Notes: generated by a model not told the origin, from the letters alone. 44,627 nt of DNA from Pedobacter sp. (GCA_004210715.1 SEDB01000002.1:1-44627); one strand, 5' to 3'; counted from the stretch's first letter, positions 33,223 to 42,063 are shown. A program made the numbers and translations.

Positions 33223-34364
33223 TTAACTGTGATAATTCGTGCTTCTAATTGGTTGGTAACCGAAGAGTGAGCGTTCCGAGATGAAATGAGATAGTTTAAA
33301 TGGTTGATATGTTGATCAATAACTACTGACCAATTGTAAATTTCAACCGTTTTTTTACTATTACTATCGATTAACATACTATACTTTGACTTTTTAGCTA
33401 TAACTGATTCTAGTTGCTTAGCCACCTGGGCTGAGTTTGTAAAATAAAGAGCATCTCTACCTAGCACATATTGATTCGCGCTGCTTTCGAAAACAGAAAG
33501 CAAGCAGCTAGCAGCCATCGCCTCATAAAGCAAATATGTGGGCTCATCACGTCCATAATAAACAATTTCTGAGAAATAACGTAGGCAATCCAGTCTATTT
33601 TTATCATAAATACTTCCAATAAACTCAATCCGAGGACAATGGCTATACTTTTCTTTCAAATAACGGCCTATAGGTGTGGAATGATCTCCAACAACAATAA
33701 ATCGTTGTGAAGACGATGACATAACAAAGCCATCCAATATCATTTCGATCCTGTTATGTTTTTCTAAACTACCTATGTATAGGCTATATCGATGGGATTT
33801 AAGAGATTGTTGATCCAACCCTACTTGACACTTGACCCCCACTGTTTCCACTCCACAAGGAATAAATTTGACCCTTTTCTTATACCGGTCTCTTAAATAT
33901 GCACAGCTAAGGCTAGAATCTGAAATAATGGAATGGCTATAACGAACCGCAAGTTTTTCTGCTAATCCAAGGAATTTTGATGTCAACGTATTATATTTTT
34001 TAAGTTTCCATTCTATAGCTGATATGTTTGAGACCAAAATTACATTTTTTGGAAGCATCCAACTCCATATTCCGCTAGACGGGCCATATTGGATTACAAT
34101 GTCACATGTTCTATTTTTAAGATCTCTAAAACAAAAATAATCATAAAAGAAACTGCTAAAAGATCCAATTCTATATTCAGGGTCATGAATATGAATCAAT
34201 TTTATTCCCTGCCATTCTGTCTTTTGATAAGAATGATTATGAGCACAATAAACGGAAACCTCATGCCCTTTATCTGCTAAGCCACGAGCTAAAAATTGAG
34301 CACCCTTCTCGAATCCCCGGTAAAAGTCAGGTATCCCCCTTGTACCTACAATTACAATTTTCAT
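33219..34364 (-). CDS. GT4-family glycosyltransferase with DUF1972 (rhamnosyltransferase-like) N-terminus
   Basis: A 381-aa GT-B enzyme. The N-terminus KIVIVGTRGIPDFYRGFEKG is the DUF1972 signature. DIVIQYGPSSGIWSWM and AIEWKLKKYN follow as usual in this family. The donor half has YSLYIGSLEKHNRIEMILDGF and PTYLLYEAMAASCLLSV, where the usual second E is retained (YEAMA) but the first acidic position is unusual (RDEP). Related enzymes transfer rhamnose or similar deoxysugars, which would suit the CDP-sugar cassette, but the donor is not shown by sequence. Cotranscribed with the acetyltransferase behind operator site D. Confidence 0.88.
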   Translation of the reverse strand: MKIVIVGTRGIPDFYRGFEKGAQFLARGLADKGHEVSVYCAHNHSYQKTEWQGIKLIHIHDPEYRIGSFSSFFYDYFCFRDLKNRTCDIVIQYGPSSGIWSWMLPKNVILVSNISAIEWKLKKYNTLTSKFLGLAEKLAVRYSHSIISDSSLSCAYLRDRYKKRVKFIPCGVETVGVKCQVGLDQQSLKSHRYSLYIGSLEKHNRIEMILDGFVMSSSSQRFIVVGDHSTPIGRYLKEKYSHCPRIEFIGSIYDKNRLDCLRYFSEIVYYGRDEPTYLLYEAMAASCLLSVFESSANQYVLGRDALYFTNSAQVAKQLESVIAKKSKYSMLIDSNSKKTVEIYNWSVVIDQHINHLNYLISSRNAHSSVTNQLEARIITVK

Positions 34365-34435
34365 CAGATTTAGGCTTGAATAGTGTCGATAATTTTATGT
34401 CTATTTAACATATAGTATGTCAAAATTTAACTATA

Positions 34436-34483
34436 TAAAATTACCTTGACATCGGCCGCTTATCAATAGCCCTTAAATACTAA
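34436..34483 (-). promoter_or_regulatory. DUF1972 GT / acetyltransferase promoter with operator (site D)
   Basis: On the minus strand: left arm TTAGTAT (34483-34477), spacer TTAA, right arm GGGCTAT extended to GGGCTATTG (34472-34464). The TTG (34466-34464) is followed by exactly 20 nt and the good -7 match TAATTTTA (34443-34436). The GT start codon is 71 nt further. The left arm is the most divergent of the four sites. Confidence 0.62.
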
Positions 34484-35156
34484 TAGCATTTTGAGTCAAT
34501 TCTAAATTATCAGGATTTAATCCGTTATAATACATTATTAGATTCTTTAATGAAAAACTTTGGTGTCATTAACATGGGGACGTAGATATCAGAGCGCCCG
34601 TTAAATTCAAGAACAAAAATATGATTCAAAACGATCAATGATGATCTGTTTTGGATGTAACCATAAGGGTGTTTTTTGATTTCTAAAAGTGCTCAATTAA
34701 ACACTTTGGTTATTGCTTTTAGCAGAGCCCTTGTTTCTTGGCGAACAAAATCGGCAGGACATTCCTTGTTTTAGTCTTAGCTAGCTGACGATGGATTAAT
34801 AGAGCCTGTTAGATATAACCTTTCACAAATGAACTATTTTAATAACAAGGGAATTATTTCTGCCCTGTGGTAATTATACTGTTGAAGATATACTGCCTTA
34901 CGCTGGCGCAATAGACATTTAAAGATATAGTTGGTTCATAACCAGCAACTATTCCTTTAGGTAAGGTAATGATGATATATATATTTGGTGATTTAAAATA
35001 TCAGTAGAATCGAATAGTGCCTATTATTTGTTGATGAATGGTGTTTTGTAATGTTAAGCTAAATTTGCAAAAAGTATTCTCCACAAAAAACTTTGATGAG
35101 TAAGAATTCAGAACGTAACATAGTTCAGGGATTCCCTCTATTTTTTTATCAGACCA
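34484..35156. other. Intergenic region with a possible C-terminal gene remnant
   Basis: About 670 bp without a complete gene. A minus-strand open stretch of 55 codons without an early start codon (34525-34692) reads like the C-terminus of a lost protein (IKKHPYGYIQNRSSLIVLNH ... FFIKESNNVL), but I recognise no family. The rest holds no repeat or terminator that I can support. Confidence 0.25.
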
Positions 35157-35987
35157 TTATTTTATCAAACTATTCAGCGTTTTCGAAGCTTTTCTAAAGT
35201 CATTAACTTTTAATACTAAACCAACGTTCTTTATGCGTTGATTGGTAAAACTATTAACACCGGGAAAAACTTGAGATTTAGGGACCTTCGGTTTCTTAAT
35301 CAATATTTTACAAATTTTCCAGAAGGCAGTCATGCTTATATCGGTGTCAATCAATGACCAGAGTTCATAAAAATTCTTAAATGCAACAGCTTTATGATTT
35401 ATAGCAAAATTTAACATAGCTTTAGTTACCTCCTTTTGTCTCTCGACCCTAGCATGATCATCATATTTCGTTCCAGCTACACGAACCCTCGCATAAGCCA
35501 CTGCCTGATCTCCAGTAAGCGTTACTTCTCCGGTTTTTGTCAATGGTAAAACGGCCATACCTTTAACACTGGCCTGTTCAAGTATATATCCGTTGACATA
35601 TGGATAAATATCCTTGTCAACGTTTAGTTTTACACCTCCAAATTTATCAATCACTTCAGCAGTTTTTTTAAAATCTGTCACTATAGTGGAGGATAAGTCA
35701 GTTTTAAAGTTTGCATTGATAGTCCTGACTAGTAGATCCCTCCCGCCAAGTTTATAAGCTGCATTTAGTTTTTGATTACCATAACCTTTGATGTAAACAT
35801 ACGTGTCTCTCATAATTGAAGTTAGCTTTACCTCATTATCCTTAACAGTGATAATCATAATGACATCTGCATTCCCTCTTTTATTATTTTCTCTTGAATC
35901 TGAACCAATTAGTAAAATTTGATGAGCATTAACGGATATTGCTAATAAAAATGTGAAAAGAATGGAAAGAGTAAATTGCCGGATCAT
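35157..35987 (-). CDS. LytR-CpsA-Psr (LCP) family protein
   Basis: A 276-aa LCP domain protein with a cleavable-looking signal (MIRQFTLSILFTFLLAISVN). The LCP pocket residues are recognisable: D30 and R32 in LLIGSDSREN, D41 in NADVIMI, R60-D61 in SIMRDT, K73 and N75 in QKLNAAYKLGG, and later YARVR plus DHARVERQKEV. In Gram-positive bacteria these enzymes move undecaprenyl-diphosphate-linked glycopolymers to peptidoglycan or protein. It replaces the usual N-terminal TM anchor with a signal peptide. In a Gram-negative polysaccharide locus it may attach the polymer to a periplasmic or surface acceptor. That is inference. It stands alone on the minus strand. Confidence 0.9.
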   Translation of the reverse strand: MIRQFTLSILFTFLLAISVNAHQILLIGSDSRENNKRGNADVIMIITVKDNEVKLTSIMRDTYVYIKGYGNQKLNAAYKLGGRDLLVRTINANFKTDLSSTIVTDFKKTAEVIDKFGGVKLNVDKDIYPYVNGYILEQASVKGMAVLPLTKTGEVTLTGDQAVAYARVRVAGTKYDDHARVERQKEVTKAMLNFAINHKAVAFKNFYELWSLIDTDISMTAFWKICKILIKKPKVPKSQVFPGVNSFTNQRIKNVGLVLKVNDFRKASKTLNSLIK

Positions 35988-36319
35988 CGTTTAAATATTT
36001 GGTTAGAATTGACCCAACAAAATTAAGCTTCGCGATAATTTCCGCATATAGCCTTTTTTCACTATCGTAATAATTAATATTATATGGCTTGCAGTTATAA
36101 GCCTCATTCAATTTCCAAATCATTAAATTATTGGTTATCATTTTGTAGGTGAAATTTGCTTATTCACTATTGTGCGGAATGTGGCAAGAAGAGTTATATT
36201 CTTAAGATAAAAATTCGCAACCGATCTTAGCGACACCTGTCACTATTTGTCTGGGGTATGGTTATCTGATATATCAATAATCTAGAGAAGACAGGGTTGG
36301 AATTTTCAATTAAATATTT
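35988..36319. other. Intergenic region upstream of the LCP gene
   Basis: 332 bp with no supportable gene. The 70-aa minus-strand frame at 35929-36141 overlaps the LCP start in another frame and has no family likeness. I see no clear promoter match or palindrome here. Confidence 0.4.
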
Positions 36320-36688
36320 TTATTTGTCTGGATTAACTGCGAAAAATACATTACGCTGCAACAAAGATGACTTCTTTTTGGTTGGCTGGCATTTCCATTT
36401 TTGACTAGATAACCTAAAGCAATTATCTAGGGTTATATGGGATTGAATCGCAGCATTATCGAATTCGGATTTCATCACACTGATTTTAAATATTTTATCA
36501 TGATCAACGATACTATACCAAAAATAACCATTGTTGGTAAATTTGTCAACAAGCAGCCCCTTGACGATCTGACCACCAGGTCGTGTAGATTGACGAGGAT
36601 AAACACCCGATTGATATACCTTTTGAGCAAATGACGCCGTTGATAACATCATGAGAATTATTAGTAATTTATGTGAGTGAGGGTTCAT
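36320..36688 (-). CDS. Small secreted protein of unknown function
   Basis: A 122-aa protein from the ATG at 36688, whose N-terminus is a convincing signal peptide (MNPHSHKLLIILMMLSTASF, then A-QK). The 34 extra codons upstream in frame look like unrelated leader sequence. The mature part has QIVKGLLVDKFTNNGYFWYS and a lysine-rich C-terminus. One cysteine pair could form a disulfide (DNCFRLSS and KCQP). I do not recognise a domain. It lies between the LCP gene and a transcriptionally separate region, so a link with polysaccharide is only positional. Confidence 0.55.
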   Translation of the reverse strand: MNPHSHKLLIILMMLSTASFAQKVYQSGVYPRQSTRPGGQIVKGLLVDKFTNNGYFWYSIVDHDKIFKISVMKSEFDNAAIQSHITLDNCFRLSSQKWKCQPTKKKSSLLQRNVFFAVNPDK

Positions 36689-37044
36689 AGATAATGGTGT
36701 TTGATCACTTGTAAATATTGCGACTTTGATAAGATCAATAAATAGCCTTTTCGTACTAATTGCCAAACCCATTTTTCTTTTTTTCTCCAAAAAAAGTATT
36801 CATTGAAAACCTTGATGATCTCAGTTCCAACAATTGTATAAAGAAATGCGTATTACCAATATGCTACCTTTCTAAATGTGGGGTCTATAAGGAGGGTTTT
36901 GCTTCGCTTAGTTTGAAAGGCACTCCTACATCATCCGCCAGTTGGTTGAAAGGAATGTTTGTATTTCGCATCCTGTGTCATATATTTGCGGCGAAAAGAA
37001 TTTAGAATTAATAAATAATCGTCCCGAGATTAGTTATTTCAACT

Positions 37045-37077
37045 AGCAGGCAAATAATCACTGCCTGCTTTTTATTT
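37045..37077 (+). terminator. Intrinsic terminator without an assigned upstream gene
   Basis: AGCAGGCA (37045-37052), a 9-nt loop and TGCCTGCT (37062-37069) form a perfect 8-bp stem followed by a TTTTATTT tract. This is the best intrinsic terminator in the window on the plus strand. No supported plus-strand gene precedes it (the nearest is the kinase, more than 4 kb upstream), so it may end an unannotated small transcript from 36790-37040. Confidence 0.65.
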
Positions 37078-37163
37078 AAAAAAGCCCATCATTGCTGTCA
37101 GGCTCCCAATTGATAACCTATCGTCCCGAAAAGATTACCAAAACAAAAGTGTTAAGAATTTTA

Positions 37164-37191
37164 TTAGTCCCAAATAGTACAATAGGACTAA
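37164..37191. repeat. Inverted repeat TTAGTCC-N14-GGACTAA
   Basis: Perfect 7-bp arms at 37164-37170 and 37185-37191 with a 14-nt spacer. The arm TTAGTCC matches the left-arm consensus (TAGYCY) of the operators at sites B and C, but no GGGCTAT arm is present. A further GGACTAA occurs near 37540. It may be a distant variant of the same binding site. Confidence 0.4.
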
Positions 37192-37610
37192 AAGAAAAAC
37201 AAAACAAAATGGATCGAATATTATTGTGGCTACATAGCTATCGGTTAAAACCCTGAATTTTGAGATGTTGGATATCAGTTGCTAGCAGAGTGTGTAATCA
37301 AAAACTTTGACCGGCCTCCTTTGATTTCCTGGTCATCAATTTATTGTTAAAAAAGCATCAGCAGAATTTCAGTGTCCGAAACAGTCCCGCACGCATTCGA
37401 AAATATTTTTGATATCAAGAAAATGGTTCAATTTTTTATCATTTGCTTAAATTGGGACGATATATAAATTAAAAGCTATGTTTCGGTTGCTGCAATTGTA
37501 TAGGGATTGCGAACAAATAATGATTCTAATGGTTATATAGGACTAACAATGCGTTTTTGAAGAAATAACATGATTCCTAAGCCTTTGCTTCCAACGTACA
37601 CTATATTTTA

Positions 37611-39515
37611 ATGAGACTAAGGAATTTCGTTTTTTTGCTTCTGCTCGCAACAGTACTCAGACTTGAAGTAGCTGGACAACAATGCATGGGAGCTTTTGGA
37701 AATTCCGTGATTAACATAGATTTCAATCGTGGATCATCTGCTTTTGGGGAAGCATTAGGGAACACTACAACCTATAAATTTGTTTCAGGAACTCCGGATG
37801 ATGGTGAATATACGATATCCAAAAATACAATTGGAATGTATAATGAAACTTATGGCTGGCATCAAATAACTAACCATACTCCAAATGATTCCAATGGCTA
37901 TATGATGATTGTAAATGCATCAATCGATCCAGGAATCATTTATCAAACATCACTTCCTGCATTATGCCCAGGTACAACCTACGAATTTTCTGGCTGGATC
38001 ATAAATCTTTTAAACTATTCCGGCATAAAGCCAAATATCTCTTTTCAAATCGAGACGAAATCAGGCAAGATATTAAAAGAATACGCTACAAATGAGATAC
38101 CAGATGGACCAATTCAAGAATGGATAAGATATTCCACCGTTTTTACTGTTGGAGATGAAACTGAACTAACTTTGAAAATTATTAATTTGGGAAGAGGTGG
38201 CAGTGGTAATGATGTGGCTTTTGATGATATAATCTTCAGACCTTGCGGGCCTTTAGTGGCACAACAATTGAATTCTCAAAATGAATTAAATGAAAATTTA
38301 TGTGAAAACACTGATGGGAGGTATCGATTGGAGGCGAAGGTTTTAAATAATGTGTATTCTAATCCCGGATATCAATGGCAATCAAATAATGGTACTGGCT
38401 GGAATGACATCATTGGAGAGAATACTACAGCATTTAATGCAATATTTGAACGCGCCAAACCAGGAACTTATCAATATCGGCTGGTTTCCGCAGAAAAAAG
38501 CAATTTAAATTCCACAAACTGCAGGGTAGCATTCCCAACATTTACAATCAGGGTAAATGCAAGAGCAAGAGCAGAAAATTCCGGGCCTGCGTGTGTCGGT
38601 GAAAATATTCGATTGATTGCGGCCGATGCCGATTCATATCTTTGGGTCGGGCCAAATTTTTCCTCAACAGAACAAAGCCCTACTCTAGTAAACGCAACCA
38701 AAGAAGAGGCCGGGGATTACATTTTGACCGTTATGTCAAATGGATGTTCTACGAGCGATACCACTACAATTACTGTCCTGGACCCTTTGAAAATAATTAC
38801 TGGTTTTCAGGAAGCAACTATTTGCGAGGGAAATTCAATAGAGCTTTCGGCTTCAGGTGGAGGAACCTATGAGTGGACTCCTATTGAAGGGCTTTCTGAT
38901 CCACATGCTTCAAACCCAACCGCAACTCCTAGCGAAAATACAACTTATAGAGTCGCAGTATCAAATGGAGGTTGCACCGAGTATGCCTACATAGGCATTT
39001 CCTTAATTAAGAAACCAATCGTATATGCTGGAGAAAATGTAAAAATATTTGCTGGCCAATCAACTAGCCTACTAGGGAAAATAACGGGTAATTATAAAAG
39101 CTTTTATTGGACTCCATCGGATTATTTAGACGATCCTAAAAGTTTAAATCCGACAGCTACACCACCGACGGACATCAGTTACACATTAACAGCTACATCT
39201 GAACAGGGCTGTTTACCAAGCGTTGATAACATATCTATAAGTGTTTTTCCAAAGATAACGGTTCCAAATTCTTTTTCGCCAAATGGCGATGGGATAAACG
39301 ACATCTGGGAAATCCCTGCTGCCCATGCGTTTCAAAAAGTGTCGATCAAAATTCTTAACCGCAGTGGACAGGTAGTCTTTGAGAGCAATGGCCCTTTCAG
39401 ACCCTGGGATGGAACGACAAATGGGAAAGAACTTCCGTCAGCGGTCTATTACTACAGGGTTTATTTCAATGATGATTTGGAAACTTTCAGTGGATGGATA
39501 AATTTAATTAGGTAA
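37611..39515 (+). CDS. T9SS-exported, Ig-like surface protein with type B C-terminal sorting domain
   Basis: A 634-aa secreted protein. The signal peptide (about 1-22: FVFLLLLATVLRLEVAG) leads to a jelly-roll-like domain (about 25-210) that ends in VAFDDIIFRPCG, as in carbohydrate-binding-like modules. Two or three Ig-like/PKD-like repeats follow (about 215-540) with repeated Y-x-W-T/V-P and S-x-P-T-A/L-T patterns such as EWTPIEGLSDP and YWTPSDYLDDP. The last 85 residues are the gliding-motility-associated type B sorting domain: PNSFSPNGDGINDIWEIP through RSGQVVFESNGPFRPWDGT to SAVYYYRVYF. It should be exported by T9SS and held at the surface, where it could bind the polysaccharide. Confidence 0.92.
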   Translation: MRLRNFVFLLLLATVLRLEVAGQQCMGAFGNSVINIDFNRGSSAFGEALGNTTTYKFVSGTPDDGEYTISKNTIGMYNETYGWHQITNHTPNDSNGYMMIVNASIDPGIIYQTSLPALCPGTTYEFSGWIINLLNYSGIKPNISFQIETKSGKILKEYATNEIPDGPIQEWIRYSTVFTVGDETELTLKIINLGRGGSGNDVAFDDIIFRPCGPLVAQQLNSQNELNENLCENTDGRYRLEAKVLNNVYSNPGYQWQSNNGTGWNDIIGENTTAFNAIFERAKPGTYQYRLVSAEKSNLNSTNCRVAFPTFTIRVNARARAENSGPACVGENIRLIAADADSYLWVGPNFSSTEQSPTLVNATKEEAGDYILTVMSNGCSTSDTTTITVLDPLKIITGFQEATICEGNSIELSASGGGTYEWTPIEGLSDPHASNPTATPSENTTYRVAVSNGGCTEYAYIGISLIKKPIVYAGENVKIFAGQSTSLLGKITGNYKSFYWTPSDYLDDPKSLNPTATPPTDISYTLTATSEQGCLPSVDNISISVFPKITVPNSFSPNGDGINDIWEIPAAHAFQKVSIKILNRSGQVVFESNGPFRPWDGTTNGKELPSAVYYYRVYFNDDLETFSGWINLIR

Positions 39516-40316
39516 AGTCCTATATCGCTTCATTATTTAATTTCCATAATACATTTCTCAAAACCAATATTTAAAGCAAATGAGAAGAGACACAAATTCG
39601 CGTGATCAAAAGTCTTATGGGCTCAGCCCAGCGCCATATTTTATCATCGAAAGCGTTGTATTGATATTTCGAATTTATAGTAGATTTTTGGATATTGCTC
39701 CATTTCTTTCTTTGTGCAATAGAGTCTAGCCATCTGAATACTCTGATACTGTGGTGGAGGGTGCTGAAATACTTAATCGAAATAAGCTGTGTAATCATTC
39801 GCTCTAAGCGATTAACTACAAACAAACTCAAATCCCTTAAACAAAAATTTAATGAGTGATCGGTTTTTTGTATGACTTAGCTCAAGAAATGGATTTGATA
39901 AAATTACTTTAAGCCATTGTATTTGTTCTCATTTGGGAAACAATGGACCATAATTATTGCTGCAAGTCAAAATAAATGGAGATATAGAGTAAGTAAAATA
40001 GGTTAAATATTAATGAGAAAATTTAGATGGACTGAAACTACTGAGCCAATGACATGCTCACTTTTGGACTAAATGTGGGTTACTTTTAATAAAAGTTAAT
40101 TACCCATTTGTCAAATCTATCACCTCAAACACCTAAATTTCAGCAAATAGAATCGCAACCTCTTGAAGAAACTTAAAAGTACTTTGATGAATGGATAAGA
40201 TATTACCAAGCGTCTATGTTTAAATTCAATAAAAATATCATTAAGCAACGAATCTATGTTAAACCCTTTTTTACGAAGCTTTTCTTGGCTATTACGAATG
40301 ATGTTAAATGAATAAC
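39516..40316. other. Intergenic region after the T9SS-exported protein
   Basis: About 800 bp with no supportable gene. Short frames at 39571-39831 and 40120-40344 (minus strand) have no family likeness, and the second starts inside a terminator-like hairpin. The region may contain the 3' end of the surface-protein transcript. No clear intrinsic terminator for that gene is visible. Confidence 0.45.
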
Positions 40317-40342
40317 GCCCACCCAATAATTTTGGGCAGGGC
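40317..40342 (-). terminator. GC-rich stem-loop after the Wzi-like gene
   Basis: On the minus strand GCCC-TG-CCCAA (40342 downward), loop AATTA, TTGGG-T-GGGC forms a strong stem with one internal irregularity, 21 nt after the stop of the Wzi-like gene. The following U-rich tract is weak (GTTATTCATTT), but it is the natural end of the two-gene operon starting at 43455. Confidence 0.55.
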
Positions 40343-40363
40343 ATAGGTTATTATTTAGTGACC

Positions 40364-41977
40364 TTAAAAGTCCGTATAGAGATTCCTGAATGAACTTCTC
40401 AATCCGAAGGTAATTAGCCCAGTATTATTTGTATTTAAAGCATTGCGTTCACTTCTGTATATTCCGCCTACTTCTAAACGAAGATTATATTTTGGATTGA
40501 TGATATAAGCCACCCTTCCTTCAGCGTAGTACAAATCGGTGCGTAATCCTTGAGAAGTGAAATTACCTGTTTGTTTAATGGCTTCAGAATAAGGAATACT
40601 CAAATCTAAACCGTAATCCTGGCCATTCAAACTCAAACCATATTTAGCATACTGCAATTGACCAGTAAAATCAAATCGCTTCCATGAATAGTTCACAATT
40701 CCTAATAATTCTCTAAAATTGGCGCCCAAACGATGTGCCAGCGGCTCAGCATAACCAGTATAGTTTACAATTTGAGTTCGTCCGGTGTAAGTGTAGGGCT
40801 TTGCTGTATTGTATTCGAGTAAATAATTTAGGTTTTCTATTTTAAAAATGTCAGCACCTCTAATACCCAGCTGCCATCCATATTTATTTCGTGGACTTCC
40901 ATTGCTTGAAAAGAAGTTACTTGCCTCAAACTCATCCAACGAAAATTGACCATATGCTACAATTTCTTTTGCAAACTTATATTTAGCCGTTAAACCAATC
41001 ATAGAGTTGTCAGGAGATCCGCTTGAAGCTTCAACGGGGCGAAGGAAAATGATCGGATTGGCATAACCCCAGTCAAATCCTCTTTCATTTCCTAAATCAT
41101 CTGTTTGTCCCCAGATTATGGAATCAAAAAAACCTAACGACAAACGATTATTCACATTCCAATCCAGGTAGTGGAAAACACCACCTTTTTTACGATTACC
41201 TGCTTCATAAGATAACTTAGGAACCGTAGGATCTTGCAGTGATGCCCAGAGCGCCATGTATTGAACATTGCCAAGATTACCGGTAAGTTTTAAAAAGGGA
41301 TAAGGAGAAGAAACATCAGATAAGAGCATCGAACGGTAGCCATCCCCAATAAAATTTTTATCATAACCAGCTGTTACGTTCAGGTATTTGGAAGGTGTAT
41401 AAGAAATTAATGCAGTTACATATGACCAATCTAGTGACATTTTTCCAGCATTAGATCCATAATCTCTATTATAAGATTGCCCTGGTACAACATTATTAGT
41501 TCTGGCATAATCGGTATAATACTTTGCAAATCTTCCTTGATTTTCAAATCCGCTGGTATAAAATGAAAACTTATTGCCAATAGTTCCGCCTACTTGATAT
41601 CCACGTGTATTTAACCAGAGGTTTTGTTTTCCAGAGAAATCCTTACCAATTTGAAAGTCAGGCAAGAAATCTGCGTAAAAGGTATATTCTGCCTTTTGAA
41701 TATCGATCAAGTGTTCATTGAATATTTTCCGGCTTACCCATGAATGCCTGGTAGAATCTATACCAATACTTAATAGCTGTTTTCCATGTTCAAATAATAA
41801 ACTATCATCAATGAAAAAAGGTTTCAGACTACTGTGGAAACGAGTGTCCGTATTGTAAACCTCTCTGTTTAACTTTTGATAAAATTGGTAAGAGTAAGGT
41901 TGGTATTGTGACTGAGCTTGAATTTGAGTGGCTAAAAACATCAAAAAGAGGGCTGTAAAAATTTTTTTCATTAACAT
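40364..41977 (-). CDS. Wzi/RemB-like outer-membrane capsule-assembly protein
   Basis: A protein of about 537 aa with an N-terminal signal peptide (KKIFTALFLMFLATQIQAQ). The rest has the alternating aromatic pattern of a large outer-membrane beta-barrel. Motifs typical of the capsule-assembly Wzi family and the gliding-associated RemB group include FFIDDSLLFEHGKQL near the start, YTPSKYLNVTAGYDKNFIGD, and FGLRSSFRNLYTDF at the C-terminus. Wzi in E. coli is a lectin that retains capsule on the surface. I chose the ATG at 41977 (another at 41971), since the GTG at 42028 lies upstream of the signal peptide. It follows the second initiating transferase by 86 bp on the same strand, so it probably belongs to the system that starts with that transferase. 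Confidence 0.85.
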   Translation of the reverse strand: MLMKKIFTALFLMFLATQIQAQSQYQPYSYQFYQKLNREVYNTDTRFHSSLKPFFIDDSLLFEHGKQLLSIGIDSTRHSWVSRKIFNEHLIDIQKAEYTFYADFLPDFQIGKDFSGKQNLWLNTRGYQVGGTIGNKFSFYTSGFENQGRFAKYYTDYARTNNVVPGQSYNRDYGSNAGKMSLDWSYVTALISYTPSKYLNVTAGYDKNFIGDGYRSMLLSDVSSPYPFLKLTGNLGNVQYMALWASLQDPTVPKLSYEAGNRKKGGVFHYLDWNVNNRLSLGFFDSIIWGQTDDLGNERGFDWGYANPIIFLRPVEASSGSPDNSMIGLTAKYKFAKEIVAYGQFSLDEFEASNFFSSNGSPRNKYGWQLGIRGADIFKIENLNYLLEYNTAKPYTYTGRTQIVNYTGYAEPLAHRLGANFRELLGIVNYSWKRFDFTGQLQYAKYGLSLNGQDYGLDLSIPYSEAIKQTGNFTSQGLRTDLYYAEGRVAYIINPKYNLRLEVGGIYRSERNALNTNNTGLITFGLRSSFRNLYTDF

Positions 41978-42063
41978 CGTTTTATAATTGAAATGATTTC
42001 GCAAAGGACGTAAAATTATTTGATTCACATCTTTTATTAGTTCAAATGTTATTTTGCCCCCTG

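Larger units (their letters stand above)
36791..37610. other. Long intergenic region before the T9SS-exported protein
   Basis: About 820 bp without a gene I can support. It holds a plus-strand intrinsic terminator (37045-37077) without a recognisable upstream gene, an inverted repeat TTAGTCC-N14-GGACTAA (37164-37191), and several scattered GTCCC motifs. An 81-codon plus-strand frame at 36760-37005 overlaps the start of the small secreted gene antisense and resembles no family. The region may encode a small RNA ending at the terminator. Confidence 0.4.

Noticed and set aside
35929-36141. 70-aa minus-strand ORF overlapping the LCP start
   Set aside because: It overlaps the signal-peptide coding region of a well-supported gene in another frame and has no family likeness.
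36760-37005. 81-aa plus-strand ORF
   Set aside because: Partly antisense to the small secreted gene's upstream region, with no domain. The downstream terminator makes a transcript possible, but coding capacity is not supported.
39571-39831. 86-aa minus-strand ORF after the surface-protein gene
   Set aside because: No recognisable motif, no promoter, and a composition consistent with chance. A GGGCTCAGCCC palindrome inside it has the wrong arm order to be the shared operator.
40120-40344. 74-aa minus-strand ORF after the Wzi-like gene
   Set aside because: Its start codon lies at the edge of a strong terminator-like hairpin (40317-40342), and the product has no family likeness.
41978-42028. 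GTG start for the Wzi-like protein at 42028
   Set aside because: It would place 17 unrelated residues before the signal peptide. The ATG at 41977 fits secretion.
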